Shown piece after piece: positions 1 to 12,790 of a stretch of DNA of 64,000 bases. Both the position numbers and the translations under genes were made by a program. The notes beneath the pieces were generated by a model. That model was not told the DNA's origin. It searched no databases and worked only from the letters and a program-made list of their open reading frames with translations. The stretch's first letter is position 1, and the number at the start of each line of letters is the position of its first letter. Source of the stretch: Leucaena leucocephala (Eukaryota; Streptophyta; Magnoliopsida; Fabales; Fabaceae); NCBI GenBank assembly GCA_037074615.1, contig CM073532.1, positions 17,872,001 to 17,936,000 on the forward strand, written 5' to 3'.

Positions 1-1918
1 CTATACTTTAGAGTAGGAGTTGGACAATTTTATGATTTGATCTTTTTTCTTTATGCAAGTTTATGATTTTTTAGGTTTAGGTTTTGAGATTTGTATATGT
101 TGGATATAAGGTCTCAGTTGAGACACCATTGTGATCAAACTCTTTTGATTTATTATTTCAATTTATGATTTGGTGTTCTTTATTTAATATCTTCAGTTTT
201 CTCTTATAATTGTTTATCTTGGGTTCATATGTTTAGTTATAGGGTTTTCGGTTGAATATCCATGTTAGAGGAATACATTATTTTTTGTTTAATTTATCAC
301 ATGTTAAGTAGAACTTTTAAATAATCAGTCTTGATACAATTGTACATTAGATCTAGATATACTTGTGGATTTTATAATTATGACTATGACGATTAGCTAG
401 GGTTTTACATGTTACGGACTTAGTATATATAATTGTTATAACTCTGATATATTAGTGAATGATGATAGTCACGCATCAATCTTTGAGAGCGCTTGCTTCA
501 TATTGATAATATCCTCCATTTGTCTTGCTTTTATTCTTATTATTATTTTTTATTTTTTTAGAAATTGTAATTAATCAATCTCTCTTCTACTCCTCCTTTT
601 ACGCACACTTAGTAATACAGAGTTAAGCCACACATTAAAGAATAGACTTAGGTCGACTTCTATACTACATAGAGATTAATTTAGTAAATAATTTATGTGC
701 TAATGACAGGAGACATCATGCTCTTTTCTCTTTGCTCGGTTTGTAGAAAGTTGCCCGCGACCACCGCTTAACCGAAGACCACGACAAAGCACAGCAACAA
801 CAAAATTGTTAACACTCTCAACCCAAAATCAATGGAGATTTGGATCTTCTCCTATGGATGAGCAACGGCCAAAAAACACAAACTCACAAGCTTCTCCGTC
901 ATGCGCTTCTTTGGAGTAAATTTCTCTATAACAAACCAGAACAACAAGAAATGCAAAACCGCAGATCACATGGAACAAGAAATTTTGGCTTCTGACTTGG
1001 AAGGGATTCGAGGAGTCCGAGCTATAGACCTCTGGCGATCAAGTGAGAGAATATGGAGGTGAAGATTAAAGTGGTGGTCGGCTATAGAGATGGACAAAGG
1101 AGATGAGGATGATGCAAATGATGGAGAAGGTTGGAACAAGTTATGGAGCAGCCATTTACGATGGCCTTTAGTTTACGAAAATATGAAAGAGAAGGAGAAG
1201 ACGGCTGGACAAGTGTGGATCCTCATTCGATGCTCATGTGATGAGCACTAAGTACTTTATAATGAGATCTGGGTCCTTTAAATCAAATCTAAATGTTCTG
1301 CATTTAAAATTTTTAATCTATGATTTTTATAATCATAAACATATTTTTGAGTAAGGGGACAATTGTAAGATTACTTTAATTTTAAATTTTGTATCTATTA
1401 AAATAAAAAATATTTAAAATATAAATATTAAATTATATTAAATATGGATTATCCAAAATTAATCTGAACGGTCCCAAATTTGCGTTGAGCACAGAATGTA
1501 CTCGTGACAAGTGTCAAGCCCATAAAAGAAATAACGGAGTTTAGGCAAGGTTAATAGGAAAATTGCTCCATTTCTGAATGATCATCTATGCTATAATACT
1601 CTTCAATGATATCAAATGCATATAGCGTAAAACTTTGTTGTTAAAATTGCACCTTAACCCTTATTTAAAATTTCACTTGTATAATTATTTTTTTAAAAAA
1701 AATCCAGCAAATGAAATATAGTTATTTTCCTTAAAAAATCTCTACTTATCCGCCTTCCATGCTTAATGCCATGCCAGATCCGTTATAGGCAAAATACTCC
1801 CATTTTTTAGTTATATGTGTAGGAGGGTGCTAATTGCACTAAAAAAAATATTTTATGGTGCTAATTATATCACCAAAATTAGTTTAGGGTACTTGGTGCA
1901 TATTTACCTTTACTTATA
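1..1918. other. Unassigned AT-rich intergenic sequence
   Basis: I see no supportable gene here. Most of it is AT-rich and low in information. A more GC-balanced island at about 700-1250 breaks the pattern, but none of its frames gives a recognisable protein. It could be an eroded gene 5' region or an old transposon scrap. Confidence 0.5.
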
Positions 1919-2152
1919 CTCCTCCAGTCCTAAATATAAGAGCTAGTTGACTTTTTTGAGGAGATTAAAGAAGTCAAATAAATAGGTTAATCATGACCAA
2001 ATCCAACTCATCAAGATAAATTCAAATTATATACTCTTTATTCTACCAAAGTTACTCAACTAACTCTTATATTAGTTATAATTAACTGATTTGTTTAGTT
2101 TCTTTAATATATTAAAAAAATTAACTAGCTCTTATATTTAGGGCAGGAGGAG
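1919..2152. mobile_element. Stowaway-like MITE (Tc1/mariner type), about 234 bp
   Basis: The ends are inverted repeats: the left begins ctcctccagtcctaaatata and the right ends atttagggcaggaggag. The element is flanked on both sides by the dinucleotide TA (1917-1918 and 2153-2154). The terminal motif matches the CTCCCTCCGTCCC-type Stowaway consensus, and TA is the expected target duplication. Inside are further self-complementary stretches, so a transcript could fold into a long hairpin. It has no coding capacity. A degenerate relative lies near 37290. Confidence 0.8.
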
Positions 2153-2178
2153 TATTATTTTGAGGCATTGATGAACTC

Positions 2179-2196
2179 TTATTATTATTATTATTA
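2179..2196. repeat. ATT trinucleotide microsatellite
   Basis: A short run of about six ATT/TTA units directly abuts the presumed CACTA terminus. Confidence 0.7.
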
Positions 2197-2229
2197 CTAT
2201 TACAAAAAAGGCTTTCTAAATCGGTTGAA

Positions 2230-2590
2230 AATGATATTCTACACCAGACAACAATCCGGTGTAGAAATAGACCGTGTAAAAAGCGTACACTTTTTAAACC
2301 AGGCGGTTCAGAAGGATTAGAGTTTAGACCGGTCCCTTTTGAAATTAGGAGTAGAATTTATTAATATCTATACGGGGTTATAAGGACATCCGGTGTAGAT
2401 GAATGCATTTTCTACACCGGTTATTTGAACGTTAGCTGTAGATTAATTAATTCTTTACACTGGTTGTGTTTACGCCCGGTGTAGATTAATCCATTTTCTT
2501 CACCTCACAATAAAGACAACCGATGTAGATGTTATAATATTTACAAATTGTTTCTACACTTGCCGGTATTCTTTGTCCGGTTTAAATTTA
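2230..2590. repeat. CACTA subterminal repeats (ctacaccgg / ccggtgtag)
   Basis: Around ten copies of a roughly 10-bp motif occur in both orientations, for example ccggtgtagaa near 2250, tctacaccggtt near 2410 and cccggtgtagatt near 2474. Variants lie near 2233, 2268, 2388, 2519 and 2552. In CACTA elements, arrays like this near the ends bind the TNPA-type transposition protein. Confidence 0.75.
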
Positions 2591-2917
2591 TTTCTAAAAA
2601 ACGACGCCTTCAATGTTCATTAACCCCATCCCCTGAAGCTTCATGAATAAACTGCCCAAATATACGACTCAGAGACAGCAGCAGAGACAAAGTTTAAGAT
2701 GACAGAGACAGATATTCAATTGCTCATTATATTATTCATTTAATAAAATTCAATACAATAATGCAACAATTTGAACAGAATATAAAAAAATGTATTTAGT
2801 TTAATGACAAATACTATTAAGAAGGAATAAATTGAACAAAAAAGTCAGCCCAAAGATTGTGCAGGTCCTCAAAATCTTATTCCAGAAATGGGTCAGGTTG
2901 ATCAAACATCTGAAACA

Positions 2918-3420
2918 TCAAATTAAAATAAAAGAAATTAAGGCATTAGTAATATACATTAAATTGACAAGAAATATGAAATCATTAAAAATACAATTTA
3001 CTTCCTTAGTTAGGTCAGTCCTATTTGACAAGATGATATTGATCATGTGTCTAACCATGTAGAAGCCGCACAAATTGCTTTCTTTGGGTTGCCTTCTACT
3101 CTGTAATATTAACATGAAAAAAATCATTTGTCATTAGCAAAAAATCGTGGAGCATAAGACTTAATACTTTTATTACCTTCTGTGTGATCCATTCAGGGTC
3201 CCTCGCTGAGTTGGCATGCTTAAGACCCCTTGCAATTACAAACATCCTCGTAGTCCTATAACCAAAGTTATGAAGTTAGTAACCCATTTATTACAAAGAC
3301 TATTGTTCTGTGTAGAAGAAAATTCACGTGTTCATAATCTTCTTGGCATCAACCGATGGCTTGTAATGGAAGGACCATAAGAAGAAAACTTTATAAGTGT
3401 GCTTACATAGTATGATCAAT
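2918..3420 (-). pseudogene. Ulp1-type cysteine protease remnant of the CACTA ORF
   Basis: Two stretches in different frames look like the C-terminal Ulp1/SENP-like peptidase domain found in many plant CACTA proteins. Near 3400-3310 the minus strand encodes a segment resembling the conserved 'LDSLHKKPSVDxKKI' region of these proteases (here with KPSVDAKKIMNT). At 3127-2918 lies QPKESNLCGFYMVRHM, which matches the region around the catalytic cysteine (Cys in CGFY). Stops and frameshifts separate the pieces and no single frame spans the domain. The catalytic histidine region is not clearly recognisable. This is an inactive fossil, downstream of and collinear with the 3783-4385 frame. Confidence 0.6.
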
Positions 3421-3782
3421 TGCCAATGATTGCTGTAGAAATTAATTAAACAATAATGAGTATTATCATTAAGTAAATACAAAACTATACTAGTATGAAA
3501 TAAAATGAAATATTATTATTCTTACTCCTACATATATGGTGAGAAGAAACAATCAATATCGGTTTTACCAAGCCTCCTTGAAATGTATTGAAGTCTCACA
3601 GATTAGGAGGTCCCTTTTGCATAAATGTGAATTGGACATAGGAATCCGAACTGACCTTGTTTGCCCTTGGAAACTAACTCAGCGTGCATGTACCTACAGT
3701 TAATGCAAACACGACATTAGTTAATGCAAACCCTCAGCTTGCATGAATTTTGGTATTATATATATTTACATTTAAATTAGAC

Positions 3783-4385
3783 TTATATCAAAAATACTTG
3801 GACGCACCCGGAGGTCAGTTCATCCCCAGGAGTGATAAGAGATTTCACATCCGTATGGTCAACAAAGGCCGGTGCCCCCACGTCGCCCACAACTGAATCC
3901 ATAGGCAACGCATCCATATGGAACGTTTTGTCATATGCCAATAGGATCACACATTGCATGGCACTCAAAGTGGGAGGTGTGGGAAGTTCGTTTGGGGATG
4001 ACGCGACGTGATCTGAAACAAGATGCTTTGGCCATAATATGAAAGTCCCCTTTGCCTGACTCACTGTCTTCACCTCATCAGTGGGAATTGGGACAAGAAC
4101 ATCTTCAATTATCATGTCTTCAACTGTCACCCTTAACTGATCATCCTGAATTTGGATGTGGTAGGCAGTTACCCCTAAGATATGGATGGAACCATGTACC
4201 ACTAACCTTTTGAGAGGATCCTCCACATATAGATCACAAGGTTCAGCATCCCCTAACACCGGCCTATCCATGCAACAGTTTCTTTTAGTGTTAGGACGGG
4301 CTGCATTTGAGAGCATTTGGGAGGCACTTGGCTCCTGTTGTCTTGATGTCAATATGGACAACATTTCTTCCTTAATCTTTGCCAA
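3783..4385 (-). pseudogene. CACTA transposon ORF fragment, DUF8039-like region
   Basis: This is a 200-aa open frame. Residues about 40-125 (around DRPVLGDAEPCDLYV, then VTVEDMIIEDVLVPIPTDEV and AKGTFILWPKHLV) follow the pattern of the plant DUF8039 domain. That domain sits between the transposase-associated region and the Ulp1 protease in En/Spm-type proteins. The N-terminus reads as a short polar segment with SILTSRQQEPSAS. It is probably an exon-sized survivor of a longer polyprotein, since matching remnants lie upstream (4700-5190) and downstream (2918-3420) on the same strand. I assign the family by pattern recognition. No host function is implied. Confidence 0.65.
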
Positions 4386-4699
4386 CCCTTCTTGTAATCG
4401 TGCCTCAATTGAAGCTTATGCCTCTGCCTTAGCCTCTGTCCTGATGGTGGATAAAAATGATTCCATCTCTACCCTCAGCACCACATATTAGGAATGTCGT
4501 GGAGATGCTCCAAAATAATCTCTTATACCAACTCCTCTTTTAACTCCCCTGACACGGCCCCCATGCTCTTGCTTGCCCGTAGCAATAGTCAAGATGTCAT
4601 TCCTACCATCTGATTTGAAGGAGTCATGGGCCTCTTGTTGTTTAAGATCTGCCTATAACATATAAAGAGCAAACATAAGAAATAATATAATTAGTCTAC

Positions 4700-5190
4700 T
4701 AAAACAATAGAAGTTGTACTTACAATTTTTTTCACAATCATGTGAGCTTGATCGCTTGTAAATGATCTGCTTCTTGTTTGGTGGGCGTACAACCATTTAT
4801 CTTCTGACGTATTGGAGATGGGGGAGAAAAAGTAATACTAGGATTGGACTTAGCATTTTCTTCCAGCCTCATCCTTTTGGCCCCTAACAAGTCTCTTTCA
4901 GCCTTCACGTAACACCCTCGAGATATTATGTGGGGGCAATCATTCTTGAGAGCATGTTCAATTATTTTTGCTCTTTTTTCCTACAATACTTGAAGTAGTT
5001 AAAATAAATACATATGATAATCTGATACGTTTGCTTTTGCTGCCAACACATACAAATGCCAGAAACATGGGAAATACAATATGGGAAACTCACCATAGCT
5101 GCTGGCATAGTCTGAACCCTAACAAATTCTTTCCAAGTAGCTTTGTAAATGAATTGATACTTGATGTAGCATTCTCTTTCTAACATTCTT
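4700..5190 (-). pseudogene. CACTA ORF remnant, transposase-associated N-terminal region
   Basis: Minus-strand frames here include WKEFVRVQTMPAAM (about 5140-5090) and, after a break, a KWLYAHQTRSRSF stretch (about 4815-4760). Both resemble the Plant_transposase/Transposase_24-type region of En/Spm proteins, which usually has W-x-x-F-V followed later by a W-x-x-A/T-H-x-x-R segment. Stops and a shift lie between them. It precedes the DUF8039-like frame in the expected order. Confidence 0.5.
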
Positions 5191-5365
5191 TGTCTGAATC
5201 TTACTTTACACAGTGAACCAGTCTAGGGAAAGGGATCTTCTTGATCCACCTAAGATTCAGACTCTTACATAAACTAACTTTCCTATTAAGTACCATAACT
5301 TTAACATAATGTTAACTACTTAGGTTTAGGGTCTGGGAACTGTCATATCTTATACTAGAAACTTT

Positions 5366-5377
5366 GCTCTGATACCA
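5366..5377 (-). other. Primer-binding site of the outer gypsy-type element (initiator Met tRNA)
   Basis: On the minus strand this reads tggtatcagagc, the standard plant complement of initiator tRNA-Met. It is about 4 nt from the start of an LTR on its right. It shows that the LTR at 5382 is a 5' LTR of a minus-strand element rather than a solo LTR. Confidence 0.8.
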
Positions 5378-5381
5378 AAAA

Positions 5382-6324
5382 TATAACACATTACTTTAGT
5401 ATATCTTAGGGACCATTTAATAGCATTCAAAACTATTTAAACAATAATTGAAGTTCATTTACTAAATTTGGAATTTCCAAATATACAAATACTCTTTATT
5501 TGGTATTTTCAGATTTGGTGACCAGTTTTAAAAATTATAATTAATTATAGAAAAATCTAAATGAAGTGATTCAAAAGGCTATGCGAAGCTAACATATTAA
5601 ATTTTAAAGGAAAAACATTACTTAGATCAAATGCTCATCCAATCAGCACAGTATTGGAGTCAAATATCACTATTTATTTGGTCAAAAAATTTGGAAACAT
5701 TTTCTAGTCCCAAATTTTGAAAATTTTATTCTCTTTGTACATACATTGAAATAAGATATTCTTGATGTCAAAATGAAGCTTGACATATTAACTAAATTCT
5801 AGTACATCATTTATTATTTTTAATTATACTCAAATGTCACTTCCTCATCACGAGTTACTATTTATAGTGACAAATTCTAGCAACCCACTTTACATACATA
5901 TATATAACATACATCAATCACATATCAATCATTCTAAATAATTCTTAAATTTTTTTCATGCATCTTTATCTCCTTCATCTTGAGAAACCATTATGTAATT
6001 GGATTGATATGGAAGGGGTGAGATTTGTGAGAAAATCTCAACAGTAAACAAAACTAAACAATGTATGCTTTATTATAAATACTTGGGCTTGCTTATGATT
6101 GTGTCAACATTATATAATGTGCATATTTTCATGTAACATATGAAATATAATTGGCCAAAGTAATTATAGAAATAGAGCTTCAATCATATACACATATGCA
6201 ACACAATTCAATAAAGACATGGCACAACTAAGCATAACATCCAACACATACAAGTTTATGATAGTTTACTACCTTGTTGCTTTACTTTCTTTTACTCTTT
6301 TCCTTATCCTCTTTCCTTGATAAG
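5382..6324 (-). repeat. 5' LTR of outer gypsy-type element, distal part
   Basis: The sequence aligns along its length with the LTRs at 6325 and 22303: a tagggaccat block, a tttggaatttcc block, and the tgagattt(n)aaatctca hairpin at 6019. It is more diverged than those copies. It is cut at 6324 by the insertion of the 6325-17871 element and resumes at 17877. The internal region to the left is almost absent, leaving only about 150 bp and the PBS before CACTA sequence. Confidence 0.7.
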
Positions 6325-9300
6325 TGAAACATCCTTATTTTCGTACGTCTTAGGGACCAATTGGTAGTATTTAGAACCACTTTCAAGGTCATTGAAGTCC
6401 AATTTCTCAATCTGGAGTTTTACTCTTATCGAGTACTGTTCACTATGTAAATTCCAGATGAGTGACCTGACTTCGAAAAATCATAACTAATTCTAGAAAA
6501 ATCAGAATGCAGTGGTTCAAATTGCTACATGAAGCTAACTCAATACTATTTCAAGGAAAAATAACTCGTTGACAATTCCTTGTCCAAGTCAACATCAGTC
6601 AAAGTTACAACTTTACTGTTTATCCAGCATTTTTCTCCTGAATCTAGCATTTTGGTCCCAACTTTGATAATTTATATCTCCATGTGTAGACATCGAAATG
6701 AGACATTCTATATATCAAATCGAAGCTTGGTATGTCTACTATTTATCATAAACATATCATATATTTATTTAATCATTTACTATTTTTTATTATAGATCAA
6801 ACATCACTATATCACCACGAGTTACTGTTCATAGTGGCAAATTCCAGCAAGCAACTTTACATACATATGCATACATCAATCACATATCAAACAAACATGC
6901 CAAACAATACTTATCATTAAATAATAAATCTTTATACAACAGGGCATGAACAAAATCCTCGTATCTCTATTACATCTTTCCTGCCTGAAATCCGGCAGTA
7001 TAACTACTATACTTCATCTGTAAAAATAACTGATCTTGTACTGATTCGGTAATTCTCGTGAGAATTACCATTCTACGTAAGTACCCAGGAAAGACTGGAT
7101 GAACCGACTAGGTCCACTCACTTCCAGACTCCTTAGACAGTACCTACGTACACAGTACGTATCATCTCCTTATGTTCAGTCTGAAAATCGGCAGCATAAC
7201 GGCGTCTTACAGCATTCTCAAAATTCACTTGGACATAACCTCTCTGTAATGGGTTATAAATAGGGGATGAGATTCGGGGGAATCTCAGTAGCAAACGGTA
7301 CTAAACAATGCATGCATTAAAGTAAATACTTGTGCTTGCTTGTGAAAGTGTAAACATTGTGTAATGTGCATGCTTCCATGTAACATATGAAATACAATTG
7401 GCCAAGGTAATTATAGAAACAGAGCTTCAATCATATACACATATGCACACAATTCAACAAAGTCATAGCACAATCAAGCATAACATTCAATACATACAAG
7501 TTTAGGGTAAGTTTACTACCTTATTGCTTTACTTCTTTCCACTTTAACTTTGCTTCTTCCTTCTTACTTTTCCTTGCTATGTGGCTGCCCTCTTTTGAGC
7601 ACACCAAGCAATTCCTAACATCACATTACCATCCAACCATTACAATCTAACTTCTCTTGAACACTAAGCTTACTTTAAGTAACATAACTTCCTTTAATCT
7701 TTCCCAATTGACTTGGCCTTTGAATCAATTGATGTCTTGACCTTACCCTACACAATTTGGCCTTTTGAATCCATTTATGAACTCAAACCAACCAAATTCC
7801 AGCAACTAGGCACTGTTCCGGACAGATTTGAAAAACATGCATAATTCTTTCAAAAAATCTCATTTTGATTCCAATGCTTCCCATACTTGTTCCTCCACTT
7901 TTCCCCACACAAAATCTCATTTTAAGACCATTGGAAGCATCAAAATCATGAAATTCAAATCACTGTTCACGCGAGTGAACAGTACCGTGAGGAATTTTCA
8001 ACATTATACCCTTTAATTCCAATGGTTTCCAAGGTTCAAAACCTTTCCAATCCTACACAAAATCATCATATAAACTCAATGGAAGCATTAAATCATTGAA
8101 ATTCCATTTCCTTCTATCATGAACAGTGCATGAACAGTGCAAACCGAAATGGTAAAGTCAAGAACATCAACTTACTTCACAACCAAGCATGTATCTAACT
8201 TGTTTAAGCTTGTCTTAACTATCTATGACTTAAAACTCATATTCCTTTCACATATACACAAAAATTCCAGCAGCATTTCCCCAAGATTTAAGCCTCAAAA
8301 ATCACTTAAACTCAAGCACAAACCATAAGAACAAAAGGTAGAAGCAAGGAGACAACTTATCTTACTTGCTCCTTCAAGACCCTTGCTTCTTCCTTGCTTT
8401 CTTCCACTTTCTTTCTCTAGAACTCACTTCTCTTTCTAAAGGAGCTCTTGGGTGTGAAGAATGAATGGAAAGGGGGGGTATTTATAGCAAAAGCCATGTG
8501 CCATTTGAAGGCCAATATCACTTTGGAAACTATTTGATCTAATGGTTAAAGGTTTGATCTTGGAATGTCTTTTCACTTTTCACTCAAGACCTTACCACCA
8601 TGACATCACTAGCATGGCCTCCCTTGGTACACCTAACCCTTCCTCTTTTTGGGTGCCATTCTTGTGTCCTTGTGGGTCCCACCATGTGCAACACCTAATT
8701 CTTACTTTATTCTCTTTTTCTTTCTTTTCAAAAATCCATAAATTATTTATTATTTGGACTTGGGCTCCAAGATAACTTTTGGGCCTTATTGGGCTGGCCT
8801 ACGATGAAATATTGGGCCTCTTTTAGGTCCAATAGCTAACTGGCCCAAATCCCAATGTACTTTCCTCATACCGATATCCGTAACTTACCCTGATCTTAGC
8901 ATAAATGCTAAACACCTCTTTTAATTGTTATAACATTTTTAGAAATTCATTCTAATATAAAATGAATTCTCTACAAAGTTTCATAATTTTCTGAGACCCA
9001 GAAGTCTTGTTAAAAATTACATATGTTTCCTTTAACCCTTTATCGGTGTCATTTTTCACCGTAAATTCCATAATTAATTCTATAGGACTCCTTTTTGACT
9101 TCTGTCAACTCCATAAATTCTCATATTAATTATAATAATTTACTATCAAATTTCCTCTGATATCCATCCATTGTGTGAAATGACCAAAATGCCCTCCATT
9201 TACTTCTGGTTTCTTAGGGCATCACAGTGGCATTTTCGTAATTTTGCACTTTGGCTCTTAGACTTTCTTCCTCTTCCAATTAATCATTTTCTTTACATAA

Positions 9301-9384
9301 ATATGGCCACATATTTTCCTAAACATCTCATATATTTTATTCAATCTGTACATACAACTTAGTACAGAAATTAGGGATGTTACA
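6325..9384 (-). repeat. 3' LTR of the LARD-like element
   Basis: This LTR is 3060 bp. On the minus strand it runs from tgtaacatccctaatttctg to aaataaggatgtttca. It carries a TATA box (TATAAATA at 8486-8479), the gagatt/aatctc hairpin at 7268-7287 and a cattacag acceptor-like site just after it. At the position of the family's splice-donor-like AG|GTAAGT it reads AG|ATAAGT (8360). Confidence 0.85.
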
Positions 9385-9400
9385 TTTCTCTCCCCCTTAA
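9385..9400 (-). other. Polypurine tract of the LARD-like element
   Basis: The minus strand reads ttaagggggagagaaa immediately before the 3' LTR. This is the same as the tract at 54974-54989 of the intact element, including the upstream gacgaaatttatt. Confidence 0.8.
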
Positions 9401-10848
9401 AATAAATTTCGTCCTCGAAATTTTCTTGTACCTTAGTCAACAATCTTAAATATACATCCTCTTTAAATCTCTTTCTGCTTTATGACTAAGAATTGGGGTA
9501 TCCATCTCTTACCTTTTATCTTATTATCTAGCGGAGTACTTTCAATATCCGCTTCATGTCCTTGCTGTCATTACTCTTTTTGTATCAGTCAACTTAATTG
9601 GAGTTTATTTCTACTTCATCACGGCACTTGATCTTGTGCTATGCATCCATTTGCTTATGGACAACTCTGTACTAGACTTGAGAGTAGTGTCCATTTCTTT
9701 CATATCAAACTCTCTCGAATATTATTGTATTCGGGAGTTTCCCTCACTCACTCATCATACTTTCTAACACTTATCCCTTATTACTTCTCTTAGCGTATCG
9801 CAGAATTCTTTAACATCCGCAAAGCTTCATCCTCTTTTTGTATAGAAACTCTTATAACTCTATTGTTGCTCTTATCATCTTTAATGATTCAACATCATAC
9901 AGAGAGAGGACTTATGCAGTTATTCTTTTCTTTACTTTACTGCTAAGTAGGAGCATATACTCTAACATGCATAATGCCTGGCCAATATCTTGTAGGACTG
10001 TATACTTGCTCCTAAATGCAAAGCTCTAACATTCTCTTATGACTTTATCAGCCTCTCAGGAGAGTATTGCTCTTTTGCTTATCGTTCTCCTGAACAAAGT
10101 CATAATTTAAATCTTTCATTTCAAATCCACTCTTATTTGGACTTGGCAGAAGGGTTTTAATCATTTAATGTTCATAACCTTTCTAACTTTTCATAACTTT
10201 GTTTATCATTCATCATATATATGCCAAACTTCTATGGCATTTACACTCTTTCATATCTTACCCCTTAACATCTTGGTGTAACTCCAGGGTCTATCTTACT
10301 TTAACTTTTCACTTTTCTTACCTTGTCCATCTATACCAACTTCTGTGACAACTGGACCCTTTTTCATTACTCTTTCTTAGACTACTCTTGCCTTAACATC
10401 TTTCTGGACGAAGGCTACCTTACTCTTCTAAGCCTTAGCATTCTCTATCTCATATAACTACTGGGTTCTATCTTTACTTTAGACCTTCTTCTCTAGGTCT
10501 CTTTAACCTTTTAATCTTTTTATCCTCGTCTGGAGGATTTATCTGCTCATACTTTTCTGTTCTCAAAACATATGGGGTTCTCTTCTTTGTTCCTCAGGCA
10601 TACTTCTATAAAACTTTTGAATATCAGCACTCATACTTTAACTTGGACTCTGTCTTTGTTTAAAGAAAACTAAGTTCAGTCTGTATAATATAGGCTATAT
10701 GAGGAAAATTATTATAAATAATTTTTCTGGATGAGTTTATCAACTAGTGAAGCTTCCTTACCTTAACTTCGTCTTATGGCATTCATCTTCCCAAAGAGAT
10801 ACTATATTGTACTCATATCTCATGGCTCATTACTTTCCTTAGGCTAGG

Positions 10849-11300
10849 TCTAACTGCGACCTCGGGATCTAACTGCGATCAACCGTTAGCCTCTTCAGAA
10901 TCTAACTGTGACTCTGGAACTGTTAGGATCTAACTGTGACCCTGGAGCCATGCTAGGATCTAACTGTGACCCTCCAGAATCTAACTGTGATTCTGTATAT
11001 CTCCCGAAGATCTTAAACCAACAGACTAAGTTATAGGGTTCACCGCTTCTACTTGTTGATAACTCAATAAAAATTTAGAAATATTATGTTCAGTAGCCCA
11101 TATTATTGCCCAAGACTTTACTTATTTCCTCTCTTACTCAGGAGTTCCTTCTCATCTTTCTCTTACTGTGGCTTACCATGCCTTGTGCAATCATGGTTTA
11201 ACCACCTGCCATTACATTCCGCTGCTATGGCCTCATCATAACTTCTCATGTAAATCTGTGCTCTAACTGCGAGCCATTTGAACTATGCTCTAACTGCGAG
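10849..11300. repeat. Interspersed tctaactg(c/t)ga micro-repeats
   Basis: At least eight copies of the 11-bp motif tctaactgcga/tctaactgtga occur, six of them within 10849-10993 and two at about 11270-11300. Spacing is irregular (about 20-40 bp) and the motif is often followed by cctcgg or cctgg. They lie inside the non-coding interior of the LARD-like element. I do not recognise a function. Confidence 0.6.
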
Positions 11301-12424
11301 AAGACTGCATCAGATCCAACTCTTATCTGAAGAGTGATCTGTACTCATCTGAATCCAGTCTCTATCTCAGAGTCATCTGTTTCAAATCTAACTCTTTCTG
11401 TATACCATTCCTTTCAATAGCAATGGCTCTTAGTACTGCATTCACAAGCCTATAGAAAAACCTGAATCACCCCAATCATAAATCATATCAGAATATCATA
11501 TCATAACTTATCGTCCCATAAACTGAGACTATCTATCATCCTCAATATATTCCTCATTGCATATCATATGGTATGGGAGCAACATAATTTTCTCATAACT
11601 TCCTCACCATATATACTCTACCCTGCATATACTACAAAATGGGAGAATTCATCATGGCATACTCTAACATGCATGTCATTATATGACAACTGCAAGGAGA
11701 TGCAACTATTCATCATCATAATTTGCTCAACCATCCATCAGACATTGTAATGAACTAAGTAAGCCTCAAAACATATTTCCTTTATCATATTGCCTATCAT
11801 ATCTTGATCATTCATCCTAAAACATCTATCGATTTCACTTAGGCTGCCATGCTACCCTCTTATCAGGGTATAGACTTGACCCTTTTATCGAATAGGGGAG
11901 TTACTTTATCTTTAAAATTGTGGCTATCTTTCCCTGTCTAGGCATTATACATTTCTATTTCTAATCTTGTATACATCTACCGCTCTATTGAACTTCTATG
12001 ACTACCCGAGAAATCCTTTGTAACATGAAATCCAATCCGTAAATTAACTCTTTAATTATTCAACTCTCTCTGTTCATATATATGAACTTGGCTAAACATT
12101 CATCAAAAGGGTTTCTCTTTCTCTATTTAACCTTTAGCCTCACGCTCATCTCTATTTAACTGAGAGGAATACTTTTCATAAACTTTACTCAAGGAATACT
12201 TCTCAGGTGAGCGGAACAGTCTCCATTTCTCTGGAGCAACTTTGGTGTCTTTCTACTATCTCTCAACTCTTCCTGTGCATATACATCAGTCTCAGTCTAC
12301 TCTTGACCGGACTATGGTTCATTTCTGGTCTTTTTCTTGATTCTAACCAACTTAGATCACATAAATCTCCTTCATCATCTAGCACCATTACTTATGTTCT
12401 CTAACAGCTCAGCACCCTTCCACA

Positions 12425-12790
12425 TAGATATTGTCCGCTTTCCCCTTAGGCAGGCCCCAGGCCCACATGAGGTCACGGTTTTGTGCTCCAGGCACATGAG
12501 GACTTTAACCCCTTAGGCACCCGAACACGCGTCCTCCAGGTATCATAGCTATGTAGCGGAAGATATTGTCCCATCTCCCCTTAGGCAGGCGCCTCTAGGC
12601 CCACACGAGGTCAGGGTTTTGTTTCCCAGCACTGCCTGCCTACCACTCGTGCCTGCCTACCCCCACTGGGGCGCTTGGCGACGAGGGCGCTTGGTGAGTA
12701 CTGGAAACACGTTCATGAGGGAGAGGTATCTACACCCTTATAAGGCATGCTTCGTTCACCTCCCCAACCGATGTGGGACTAATATCCTGT
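12425..12790 (+). repeat. TRIM-LTR-like block inside the LARD-like element
   Basis: A GC-richer island holds motifs that I associate with a widespread class of short plant TRIM LTRs: gatattgtccgct, acacccttataagg and ccccaaccgatgtgggac. The motif agatattgtcc plus ccccttaggcagg occurs twice about 136 bp apart, so part of the block is duplicated. The family assignment is from memory of these motifs and is tentative. Confidence 0.4.

Larger units (their letters stand above)
2196..5200 (-). mobile_element. Decayed CACTA (En/Spm) DNA transposon, one end visible
   Basis: The left end reads ctattacaaaaaagg, close to the CACTACAAAAA terminus typical of CACTA elements. It is followed by a block of subterminal repeats. 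Minus-strand coding remnants then follow in the order usual for plant CACTA second ORFs: a transposase-associated N-terminal region (about 5190-4700), a DUF8039-like segment (4385-3783) and an Ulp1-type cysteine protease remnant (about 3420-2918). The frames are broken repeatedly. I do not see the opposite terminus. The right side meets the primer-binding site of a gypsy element near 5366, so that end is probably lost or disrupted. Confidence 0.7.

Noticed and set aside
700..1250. Possible host gene 5' region on the minus strand
   Set aside because: GC content and pyrimidine bias on the minus strand are suggestive, but no start codon with a sustained frame or splice pattern could be supported.
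4186..4491. 101-aa plus-strand frame opposite the CACTA ORF
   Set aside because: It is antisense to the better supported DUF8039-like frame and shows no domain.
6580..9362. Short frames repeated at 15066-17849 and 22558-25396
   Set aside because: They are LTR sequence repeated with the LTR. They differ in length among copies and are not coding.
10849..11300. CRISPR-like array from the regularly recurring motif
   Set aside because: The repeat is too short (11 bp) and the spacing irregular; it lies in a plant retrotransposon interior.
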